From positions 2,170,001 to 2,234,000 of the forward strand of contig NC_056036.1 in the NCBI RefSeq assembly GCF_004379255.2: a DNA stretch of 64,000 bases, in the 5' to 3' direction. Under the pieces are notes generated by a model, which saw only the letters and a list, made by a program, of their open reading frames with translations, was not told the origin of the DNA and ran no database searches. A program made the position numbers and the translations under genes. Below, one piece after another: positions 10,291-20,532 of the stretch (within the stretch, counting starts at the first letter, position 1; each line of letters starts with the position of its first letter). This DNA is from Salvia splendens (taxonomy: Eukaryota; Streptophyta; Magnoliopsida; Lamiales; Lamiaceae).

Positions 10291-12472
10291 ATGCCTAAAT
10301 CGGCACTATTGCTATTTTCCCTCCTAATTGTCATTCACCTCTCCCCTTCCTCGGCCTACAATGTGGTCTCCTTCGGGGCGAGGGGAGACGGCCGGACGGA
10401 CTCGACCGCGGCCTTCCTGCGCGCGTGGAAGGCCGCGTGCAGCTCGGCCAAGCCGGCCTCGGTGTCGGTGCCGAGGGGGAAGTACTTGCTCAACTCCATA
10501 TGGTTCGTCGGGCCGTGCCGGAGCAGAATCGTGTTCGAGATGAGTGGGACGATCGTCGCTCCCGATAACTACAACGTCATCGGAAACTCCGAGTTTTGGA
10601 TCTTGTTTTACAAAGTCAGCCAGCTCACAGTCGTTGGGGGCACGGTTGATGCGAAAGGCCACGCTTTCTGGTCGTGCCGGCAGCGCAACGGCCGCTGCCC
10701 CGGCGGCGCTAGAGTAAGCCAACTTCAAGTTCATACTAATAAGTTTTTAAATTTGAAAATTTTATGTAAATTGTTAGTGAAACTATATCAGTTTTAGTTT
10801 CTACAAAAAAAAATTAGACAAATTTCATATTTAGTACTCTCTCCGTTTCCTAAGAATAGAAATTCTTTTCTTTTTAGTCCATTTTAGCAAATGCATTTTA
10901 GGAAATGAACTCCACAATCCTTAAACAATAATTTCACCATTTTTTCTATTTCTCTGTCTTACTTTATCTATTTTTTCTTTTTCTCTCTCTTACTTTATCA
11001 ATTTTGCATTAAAAGATATACTGTTTCAAAGTTACTATTTTTAGGAAACAAATGAAGTTGTAAGTTGTCACTAACAATATTTCAACCATTTTTTCTTTGT
11101 TTCTCTTATATTTTATTAATTTAGGAGTATTAAAATTCGTATCGTGCATGATTAAGACTATTAAAGCCGATAAGGTATAGCTCAAGTAACAAAATTGGTT
11201 GTGTATGGACAGTCGATAACGTTCCAATGGTGCAACAACGTGGTGATTAGTGGTCTTACATCTCTCAACAGCCAAACGATACACATTGCGATCAACCACA
11301 GCAACAACATCAAGATACAAAATGTGAAGATCACGGCACCTAGCGGCAGCCCAAACACTGACGGCATCCACATCCAGTCGTCGAGAGGCATCACCGTCAC
11401 CAGTAGCACAATTGGGACCGGCGACGACTGCATCTCCATCGGCCCCGGATCCATGAACTTGTGGATCGAGAAAATTGGATGTGGCCCCGGACATGGAATC
11501 AGGTATATACAAAGGGGGGCTCGAGCACCCCCAATCTCTCTTTTTTTTGTAAAAAATTCCCCTACTCGTTGTTTATGAATTTGAGTATAAATGTGGCTTT
11601 TGAAACGAAAACATTGGAAGTCTATCGGTACCTGATTCCATGTCCAGGGCGACGACTGCATCTCTATTGGCCCAAAATCCATGAACTTGTGGATGAGCAA
11701 ATAGAATGTGGCCCTGGACATGGAATCAGATACATAAGGGGGCTTGAGCACCCCCATCTCTCATTGTTTATGAATTTGAGTAATAATGTGGTTTTTAAAA
11801 ACGACAACGTTGGAAGTCCAGCGATACCTGGACAAGGAACCAAATACAAGGGGGGGCTCGAGCACCCCCATGTTTTTCCTATGGATTCATCCCTATTTAT
11901 GAATTTGAGTAATAATGTGGTTATTGAAACGACAGCATCGGAAGCCTAGGCAACTCCGCGAACGAAGAAGGTGTCCAAAACGTGACAGTCACGAATTCCG
12001 TGTTCACCAAGACACAGAACGGCGTTAGGGTGAAGGCGTGGGCGAGGCCGTACGGAAGCTACGCCCGGAATCTGGTGTTCCGAAATCTCATAATGAGAAA
12101 CGTGGGGAATCCCATCATCATCGATCAGAAATACTGCCCGGACAACAGCTGCCCTCGCGAGGTAACAGTTGTCATCCGCTTTCAAATCTTTTGTTTCTTC
12201 TATTAATGAAATGATATGAAATGAATGATTAATTGTTGGTGCAGAGCTCGGGGCTGAGAGTGAGCCAGGTGCTGTACAGGAACATAAAGGGGACGTCGTC
12301 AACGCAGGCCGCGATGACGTTCGTGTGCAGCGCGAGCAAGCCGTGCTATGGCATCAAACTGCAGGACATTAAGCTGACGTATGTGAACACTTTGAGAAGG
12401 CCTACGGTTGCTTACTGTGAGCACGCGGATGGATACACTACTGGTTCGGTTTCACCAAGGAGCTGCTTGTAG
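10291..12472 (+). CDS. Polygalacturonase (GH28), second tandem copy, 4 exons
   Basis: Same enzyme family and gene architecture as 2406-3981. Exons are 10291-10713, 11213-11502, 11936-12161 and 12245-12472, giving 388 residues. Exon 2 is 290 nt in both genes and the intron phases agree. A signal peptide covers about residues 1-22. The GH28 motifs [27 protein letters not shown] and RVKAW are all present, with Ala in the last where copy 1 has Thr. The exons, above all exon 1, are much richer in G+C than copy 1, so this is not a recent duplicate. Intron 1 contains a Stowaway-like MITE. Intron 2 contains decayed copies of its own splice junctions. Splicing of intron 2 must skip those copies to yield an intact protein. 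Confidence 0.92.
10837..11057. mobile_element. Stowaway-like MITE in intron 1 of polygalacturonase 2
   Basis: CTCTCTCCGTTTCCTAAGAATAG at the left end is matched, imperfectly inverted, by CTATTTTTAGGAAACAAATG at the right end. TA precedes the left end. The right end is degenerate. It lies wholly within the intron. Confidence 0.6.
11503..11935 (+). repeat. Decayed direct and inverted copies of the exon 2/exon 3 junctions inside intron 2
   Basis: The intron holds a second copy of the exon 2 tail (11648-11729) and a short remnant of a third near 11826-11850. It also holds two extra copies of the exon 3 head (around 11601-11624 and 11797-11820). Each unit includes a GGGGGCTCGAGCACCCCC-like palindrome. 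The donor GT of the tail copy is AT (11730-11731). Both extra head copies have AA where the acceptor AG should be. Only the outermost GT (11503) and the last AG (11935) survive. An inverted 18-bp copy of the exon 2 end lies at 11632-11649. Confidence 0.85.
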
Positions 12473-12626
12473 TTGCCACAATATTCTTGTATACATTCAT
12501 AATTCTCACTCTTCTTCTCTTTGCCCAATTACCAAACTTGTTAACAATATCTTTTTGTTACAAGTTTGTTATAATTTGATCGTCCCATAGAACACATTTA
12601 TTCTCACATATTATCAAAATCACATA

Positions 12627-12827
12627 CTCCCTCTGTCCCATTAGAAATGAAACATTTTCCGTTTTAGTCTGTTCCATTAAAAATGAAACGTTTCTAAAAA
12701 TGGAAACAATACTCACTCTACTTTTTCTTCTCTCTTACTTTACTCTCTCTTCATTAACTCACAAAACAACACTACATAAAATCATGTGCCAAAAAGCAAA
12801 TGTTGCATATTTAATGGGACGGGGGAG
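12627..12827. mobile_element. Stowaway-like MITE downstream of polygalacturonase 2
   Basis: CTCCCTCTGTCCCATTA at the left end pairs with TAATGGGACGGGGGAG at the right end. TA dinucleotides flank both ends (12625-12626, 12828-12829). An internal TCTGTTCCATTAAAAATGAAAC repeats the terminal sequence. Confidence 0.82.
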
Positions 12828-14015
12828 TATTAAATTGGAATATGGACCCACCAATAAAACAAAATGGATCGATTCAAGCGGGCTCCACTTGGGTCGTTTT
12901 ACAACCCCAGAAGGCCCGGCCCAACACAGTCCAGATCCAGGAGCGGTTCAAATAAGGAGCATTACAATTAAACTTTTAGTTTAAATATTTATACTCCAAA
13001 TTTGGTCTGATTTTTCTACTCATATATATTTTTTCCCAACTCCTCCTTATCTAATTTATTTTTCTTAAAAATAATTACAATAAAAACATATATTTATTTA
13101 AATAGATTTCTCATTTATTGGGTCGTGTTAAACCTCAAACTTAGCGGGCCGTGGCAAGCTGGCCCACTTGACTTACCATAAATCATATATTTTCTTTTAA
13201 TTTTGAGCCCATTAATTTGGGCCCTCTTGAAACATATTGAGCACATCCTGACAAAGTTTCAAATTTGGGTCTGCCAATTTATGTTAAGATTTAAATTATT
13301 TAATTCTATAATTTGGACAGACATTGTTAATTCTATATCATGTTTACTTGATTCTATTTTTTTAGAAATTAGGTAGTCATTCTTGCTTTATAATCAGATT
13401 TCAATGTCTGAATAAGTGAAAATGAAAATATCAAAGGTTATTATATTTAATGAAATAGTAGTTCTTATATACCCCAAACAAAATATAATTTCATTATGTT
13501 GGGGATATTTTAACCTATTATGCCAAATGATAACTGTCGCAATGCATTAAATCAAATGAGTGTCACAATCGATAGTGTGTATGAATTACGAATCTTGCTA
13601 ATATGCGTAGTGGAGTATAAAGTAATTTAAATTGATAAAGTTACATAAAATTTAAAATTTTGAGATAATTTTTATAAGGGAATACATGATTGACTTTATT
13701 TTGTTGTATAATCGATCAAATAATTTTTTAGTCTTTACAATATTAATCATGTGACAATATTGTGTAAGTGATATGATACCGTGGTATCAACCTAGTGTGA
13801 CTTTCTCTACTCTATATATCCATCCAAAAATTATGACTTTTAAATATTAACCATGTTATATGTCACTATATGCTATTTAAATAATATTCATGCATGTTGA
13901 ATCAATTCGTTACCATATATTGTATAATTATGTTATTATATTAGTAATTAGTTTTGTAACAAACTTATTATTTATATATTGAGAATGACATTTACGATTT
14001 AGAAACTTTAAATTT

Positions 14016-14118
14016 GTCGCGTCGCGGGACGTGATCGTGACGGGCGCGGGACGGGCCGGGGTGCCGCAACGCGTCGCGCGAGCGTTCCTTCTCTCCGCGA
14101 CGGAACGCGGGACGGTGG
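14016..14118. other. GC-rich island, probable transposon fragment
   Basis: About 100 bp of CpG-dense sequence (GTCGCGTCGCGGGACG, ACGCGTCGCGCGAGCG and similar) in surroundings that are strongly A+T-rich. It resembles the GC-rich termini of the Harbinger element at 52290-52500 in composition, but I cannot align it. No reading frame is convincing. Confidence 0.4.
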
Positions 14119-14613
14119 CGCGCCGCGTAGTGGATGGCCTAATTGAGTGGAGAGTCGTGGGAGTGCCAAAGTTGACCGTTGACACGTGACATGGATGATA
14201 TTATACCAAAGTTAGTCATAATGGAGACTATATACTAGTATAATTTAGTCAGTGAAAATACACTATTCACTTTTTAGTCTTTGATGACATAATAAATTTG
14301 AATACAACGTTGAGGCTTTTTTTAGAGTTACACAAAACAAATATAAATGGACTATTTGGCATTAAAATCATGAATTTTAATTAATTCTATAATTTTGAAA
14401 ATTTGAATACAAAATTATGAAATTTTAATTATTCGTAATTGTCCCATAAAATAAAAAATTGAAATTTTAATTCTGATTCGTCCGCCACAAATGCTAATCC
14501 TCGGCTGGGAGACAATTACAAAATCCAAAATTTTATGATGTACTGTAATTGATTGTTTTTAAGTTCACAGAACAAACAGGATTGTGCTATAAGTTGGTGA
14601 TATTTCATATATA

Positions 14614-14761
14614 CTTCCTCTGTCCCATTAAAAATGAAACTTCTCTCTCTTTACTTTATCATCTCTTTTATTTTACTCTCTCTTCATTAACTCACAAAAC
14701 AACACTACATAAAATCGTGTGCCGAAAACCAAATGTTTCATATTTAATGGGACGGAGGGAG
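14614..14761. mobile_element. Stowaway-like MITE
   Basis: CTTCCTCTGTCCCATTAAA at the left and TTAATGGGACGGAGGGAG at the right are inverted repeats flanked by TA (14612-14613, 14762-14763). The interior closely resembles that of 12627-12827. Confidence 0.82.
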
Positions 14762-14856
14762 TATTAGTGATATTAACACTTAAGAGAAAGTAATGCTATA
14801 GAAGTATTTTCAACATAGAATTGTGTTTAGAGTAATACTACTACTACTATGTAATA

Positions 14857-15069
14857 CTCCCTCCTTTCCTCAATAGTGGAGATGGTTCTTTTTCGGCACA
14901 CAATTTAAGAAATATTGTGGTAAGTGCGTTAGGTAAAAGAATAATAAAGTAAGAAATGAAAAAAATAGAAAGATAAAGAGAGAATAAAGTAAGAGAGTAA
15001 AGTAAGAGTCTACTATTATGGAATGTACAAAAATGTCAAAATGACTTCACTAATATGGAACGAAATGAG
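14857..15069. mobile_element. Stowaway-like MITE, degenerate
   Basis: CTCCCTCCTTTCCTCAATAGTGGAG at the left is loosely matched by ACTAATATGGAACGAAATGAG at the right, with TA on both flanks. Confidence 0.6.
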
Positions 15070-16406
15070 TAAAACTTTTTATCGACATTATATAGTACTA
15101 CTACTACTACCTACTAGGGTACTTTTCATTAGATTAATTGTGAAATTGTTTAGTATAAATAACATTATTATTATTATTACTATTATTTTATTTAATTATT
15201 TGCAAAAATAGAACTTACAATCTTTAGAAATAATGTTCACATGGCCCTTCCCAATATCCTTTGACCCAAATAATGAGATGGATATAATAAAGAATCTCAA
15301 GATTTTGTTTAATTTTGAATTATAATTACTCAGTACTTATTAAATTTATATGGAGCATTACTCAGTACTTATTAAATCTATCAATTATTGTTCAGGCACA
15401 TTATGTTATAGCTCTAACTTATACGTACGCACTTACTAATACAAGAGCAATACATATTTTATCAACCCAATTAAAGGATTTATTGTAATCGTTAAAAGAC
15501 AATAGATTCGAGTTCTAATTCAGAAGATATTTTTTAAATAACAAATCTGGTGTATATAATAGTAGCTAGAAAGGATTCAATTATATATCCAAAATATGCC
15601 ACTACCATTTTCAATCATACGGTTGTATTATTGGAGATCATAATAGAATAGTTATATCAACATAACGACTAAATTGTTTTATCCTTTACATTTATATACA
15701 CACTTAATTAACAATAAAATTAACCTCACTCGAAAAGTAAAAAAAATAAGTATGCACTAGATATACTTGTGTTGTAATATGAAATTGAACAAAAATAGAA
15801 ACATGATCTAAACCTACCTGTATTTATTCAAATAGGTGCTGAGGTTTTGAAGAGATAAAAAAAATAGTCATTAACTAATCAAACTGAATGAATAAACTTT
15901 CACCTAAAATTGAATTATTGTCATGCATATTCATGATTATTGTCCCTGTTGGGGGTGCCCTAATCACGTTAAATTTTATATTTGGCTGATACTATCAGTT
16001 ACGATATATTCAATAAATAGTATTCTCTCCGTTCGCCATTATTCAATATGATCTAGTAAGTAATGTTTTCTCCTTAAAAATAAAATAATATGGTGCCTTG
16101 TATTATTGGGGCTTTCGGCAAATATTTTTTATTAAAAAAAATGAATAAAGCACTGCCACTATAGGAGTATAACGTAAATTAAAGGTCTATTGCATTGTAT
16201 TTCATACGTTCACGAATAAATGTGTCAATTTATCATTTTCGTTCGTCCACCAATAAATGTTCTATTTGCTTTTTTATTATTTTTGATAATTAACTCCATA
16301 TTTTATTAACTTTATTTCACTCATAGTTCACTATAAAACTAATAATCCATATAAAAGTATTCATCTTCCACTAACTTTTTCAATTAACTTTTTACTACAT
16401 TTTTAA

Positions 16407-16559
16407 AAATATATTAAGAAAATGAGAATAAAATTTACGTGTAATCTCATTTTCGTAAATTTTTTTTGACGTATTTTAAACTAACGATGTGATCAAGTTA
16501 TTTGCTAAATATATTAAGAAAATGAGAGTAAAATTTACGTGTAATCTCATTTTTCTAAA
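16407..16559. repeat. Direct repeat pair, each unit a hairpin
   Basis: A unit of about 53 bp occurs at 16407-16459 and again at 16507-16559. Within each unit AAAATGAGA is followed by its inverse TCTCATTTT about 20 bp later. Confidence 0.75.
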
Positions 16560-17617
16560 ATACATCATATTAAATGAATAATTTCACCCAGTTAGATGTC
16601 ATCGAAATTTGAGAAAATTTGTGGAGTACTACTAAGATTTACAATTATGAATGTATAACAAATCAGAATTTAATCTAAATTCCAGAGTATTATATTTTTC
16701 GAGATTATGAAATTATCCCATCATTTAAAGAAAAAAGAAAAAATAGTTCGATGCCATCGGTAAAAAGAATTCAATAATATATACTCCTGGAAAGGAATAA
16801 TATCAGTAACAAAACGTGGATAATGTTATGATACTTTTTTTTTTTGAAGCCACCATTCAATGTCTGTTTGTTTGCTTCTGCTCTTACCGATGTTAACATC
16901 AATGGCGGCCACCATTTGCACAAACCATATAGTGACATAATACTATTTTATTTATTCATCATTAAAATTGAAATTGAAATTGAAATGTGTTTCACTGTTA
17001 CTGTTTCCACTTTCCACAGTCAAACAATTTCAGAAGCAAACAAATTAATAAAGCACCAAATAAAAGTTGCTTTGTTATCACCCAAAAGAAGAGAAATGCA
17101 TTATTACTCTTCAAAGCTAGGATTTTTGTAACAAAATTATTCTCTACCACATGTGATTGGTGGGTTTTGCTCCCTGATTGCATTTTATTTTTTCTGGGGG
17201 TCTGAATTTCTGAATAAAGTTTCGATCTTTATTAGTGTTTCTGGGTTAATCTTGAAGACAGAGGAATCTTGAAGGATTTTCCTTTGATTTCAGCTGAAAG
17301 TGATATCTGAAACTTGAAATTTGTTGCCTTTTCTTAGATTGTCTTATTACAAATTGTGGGATTTTTGCGAAAAGATGGATTCTTTTGAAGGTTCCTCTGA
17401 AGATTGAAGCTGAAGAACTGAGGTACTCATAGTTTTTTTGGATTTTGAATAGTTCAAATTATTACAAAATTGGGGGTTTTGCGGCAGTTCCTATTTAATT
17501 AAGAAACCCTTTATGCTAGAGTGGAAATTCATAGAAGATTGGTCACAAATTGTTTAGAGTTGCTGAGATTTAAGGAAGTGAAAGGGTTTGGGGATTGAAT
17601 TAAGGAGTGTGTGAATA

Positions 17618-20121
17618 ATGGAGAAACAGACTAGTTTCCGGAGTCCTATAATTGAGAAACAACAGAGTTTTCGAAATGGGGCAATGGAAAAGCAGAAGAG
17701 CTTTAGGGGTTTGATGGAGAAGCAGAAGAGTTTCAGGATAGCAATGGAGAGACAGATGAGTTTTGGTGGAGACCGAAAAAAGAGCAAGGATTCTCCTGGG
17801 AAACGAGGAGACACCCCGCTCCATCTTGCTGCGCGGCCGGGGAATTTGGCGAAAGTGAAGGAGATTATTCAGAAGATGGAGAGCATCAACAATGGTGTGA
17901 GGGATTTGCTGTCGAAGCAGAACCAAGAGGGCGAGACGCCTCTGTATGTTGCTGCGGAGAATGGGCATGTCTTGGTTGTGGGGGAGTTCTTGAAGCATTC
18001 GGATGCTGAGACTTCTGCAATTCCTGCCAATAATGGCTATGATCCATTCCATGTGGCTGCCAAGCAGGGTCATCTTGGTAAGCATTTGATCTTTAGATCA
18101 ATCTTGAATCTAATGGGTGCTCGTTGTTCTCTAATCTTTTGAAACTAGACGAATATGGTAGTGAGATTTGATGAAGTATTGCTTTTGTTTGTTTATATCT
18201 TTAATTATTGTTAAGAAATGATATGATATCTCTATGATGTAGTGTGTACTTGCATTTCTTGTTAACAAGTCTTTGTTCGGATATGGGATGATGATACCGT
18301 TGGTCTATTTACATAATGCAAACAAAACCATTAACCTGTCAGCTACTTGTTCTTGCTTACTAGTTACTACTATGAAACAATCTTATGTGCATTAGACCTC
18401 GGTAAGCATTTGATCCTTAGCTCAATCGCGCATCAAATGGTGCTTGTTGTTCTCTATTCGTTTGAAACTAGAAGAATGTGATGGTGAGATTTGATGAAGC
18501 ATTGTTTTTGTTTGTCTATATATTTAGTTCTTGTTATGAAATGATATGCTATTTCTGTGCCATCATTTTTCTTGGCCATCTTCTGTTAGATAAACAACAA
18601 TTACTCGAGATTTCTTATTGAGTCAAGCTTCTTGCATTCACCTGTAACGGATTGATCTCGACTGATTTGTGGAAAACGAAACCATTAACCTGTCAGCTAC
18701 TTGTTCTTGCTTACTGATTGCTACTGTGAAACAATCTAATGTGAACTTTTTTGCAGAGGTCTTGAAGGAGTTACTCCGATTCTTCCCCAGCTTGGTGATG
18801 ACGACAGACATCACCAATTCGACTGCCTTGCATACAGCAGCTGCTCAGGGGCACACCGATGTAGTAAAGCTGCTTTTAGAAACTGATTCAAACCTAGCTA
18901 AGATTGCTCGAAACAATGGCAAGAGTGTGCTTCATACCGCAGCAAGAATGGGGCACTTGGAAGTGGTGAAGGCTCTGTTAGATAAAGATCCAAGCATCGG
19001 CTTTAAAACCGACAGAAAAGGTCAGACAGCGTTACACATGGCCATCAAAGGGCAGAATGTGGAGATTGTAACAGAGCTCATAAAACCCGACCCGTCTCTG
19101 TTATCTGTTGAAGATAACAAGGGAAATACTGCACTTCACATCGCGACAAAAAAAGGGCGGAATCAGGTTGGTCTAGAAGCTTCCTTCTCTTGTAGTATGA
19201 TCTTACTGATATTTGGTTCAAAAACTAATCTTGATATATGGTATGGTATGGTATGGTTTGGAGATGGTGCAATGTTTACTATCCGTGGAGGGGATCGATG
19301 TGAACTCGACTAACAGTGCTGGAGAGACGCCTCTAGACATTGCGGAGAAGTTTGGAACTCCGGAGCTGGTCACTATATTGAAGGAAGCAGGAGCCGTTCA
19401 TTCCAAAGATCACGGGAAGCCCCCGAGTTCAGCGAAGCAGCTCAAGCAGACGGTTAGTGATATCAAGCACGGCGTCCAATCCCAGCTCCAGCAGACCCGT
19501 CAGACGGGTTTCAGAGTACGGAAGATTGCAAAGAAAGTGAAGAAGCTTCACATTGAGGGTCTCAACAACGCCATCACTTCTGCCACTGTCGTCGCTGTTC
19601 TCATTGCTACTGTCGCGTTTGCTGCTATATTCACCGTGCCTGGTCAGTACGTCGAAGGTCCACAGGAAGGGTTTTCGTTAGGGGAAGCTCACATCGCGAA
19701 CAAAGCAGCTTTTGTAATATTCTTTTTGTTCGACAGCGTGGCCTTATTCATCTCCCTGGCCGTGGTCGTGGTACAAACATCTCTGGTCGTGATAGAGCAG
19801 AAAGCGAAGAAGCAACTCATGTTTGTCATAAACAAGCTCATGTGGCTGGCTTGCCTCTTCATATCCATCGCTTTCATCTCACTCACCTACATTGTGGTCG
19901 GAACTCACGAGCAATGGCTTGCCGTGTGCGCTACTGTGATTGGTGGCACGATAATGATGACGACAATTGGCTCCATGTGCTACTGCGTGGTTCGACATAG
20001 GATGGAAGACTCGAGAATGAGAAACATACGAAGAAGTACTCTTTCTCGTTCCCTCTCTCTGTCTATGGCGTCCGACACTGAGGTGTACAGTGAAAGATAT
20101 AAACGGATGTACGCCGTCTAG
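17618..20121 (+). CDS. Ankyrin-repeat membrane protein with PGG domain (ITN1-like family)
   Basis: Exons 17618-18077, 18757-19166 and 19264-20121 join in phase to a 575-residue protein. The N terminus is five spaced repeats of the form EKQxSFR (MEKQTSFR, IEKQQSFR, MEKQKSFR twice, MERQMSFG). Ankyrin repeats follow from about residue 65 to 335 (GDTPLHLAARPGN, ESALHTAA-like units, NTALHIATKKGR, GETPLDIAEKFG). The PGG domain begins near residue 385 (GLNNAITSATVVAVLIATVA, then FTVPGQY), with four hydrophobic segments and a basic, Ser-rich cytosolic tail. Plant proteins of this type sit in the plasma membrane or endomembranes and act in salt, ROS or defence signalling. That role is family knowledge, not shown here. 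The 5' leader appears long. AATAAA at 20324-20329 is a likely poly(A) signal. Confidence 0.92.
18077..18756 (+). repeat. Tandem duplication filling intron 1 of the ankyrin gene
   Basis: The intron is two diverged copies of one unit, about 18077-18400 and 18401-18756. Both copies begin GGTAAGCATTTGATC. Both end in a block reading AACCTGTCAGCTACTTGTTC, then TGTGAAACAATCT-like sequence. At the internal junction an AG (18394-18395) and a GTAAG (18402) enclose six bases, a possible vestigial microexon in phase. Confidence 0.8.
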
Positions 20122-20532
20122 ACCACATTCGTGTTCATGAGATACCTCTGGAGGCGAAGAATAGGCTACTCCAACGCGATCTCCCTGTAAGTACTACAAG
20201 CTGCTCACCCCGAACTACATCTCCGTCGCCCTATACGGAGAAAGTTCCACGCTGTCTATGCACTGTGGTAGAGTATATTTTTGTAATTGATGTTTCCTAT
20301 GTTTGATTCATCATATTATATGAAATAAAGCCTGATTTTGAAATCCTCATCTTGTTTGTTCATCTTGTACATATTCTTCATTGAAATCCTGCAAAACTGG
20401 AAAAATCTGTCTACTAATAACTAGGTAAATGTGTACAAATTTACATGAAGACTCACCTTTGCAAAGCCTGAGGAGGCCGGCACAGCAGCTCGTGACGAGC
20501 ATCTGGAAAATTGACGCTCGTCTCTAGCTGCA
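20122..20532. other. Convergent 3' region between the ankyrin gene and the 5-phosphatase relic
   Basis: About 410 bp holding the two 3' UTRs. AATAAA at 20324-20329 serves the plus-strand gene. Nothing else is supported. Confidence 0.6.

Larger units (their letters stand above)
12473..17300. other. Intergenic region with MITEs, hairpin repeats and a GC-rich island
   Basis: No supported gene. It contains three Stowaway-like elements (listed), a strongly GC-rich island at about 14016-14118, and a 100-bp-offset direct repeat at 16407-16459 and 16507-16559. A (GAAATT)-type repeat at about 16963-16985 lies ahead of the ankyrin gene. The open frames here are mostly MITE interiors or low-complexity sequence. 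Confidence 0.55.

Noticed and set aside
11182..11757. Long minus-strand open frames opposite polygalacturonase 2
   Set aside because: They mirror the GC-rich sense exon and its intronic duplicates. The peptides repeat ([14 protein letters not shown] types) because the DNA repeats. No family resemblance.
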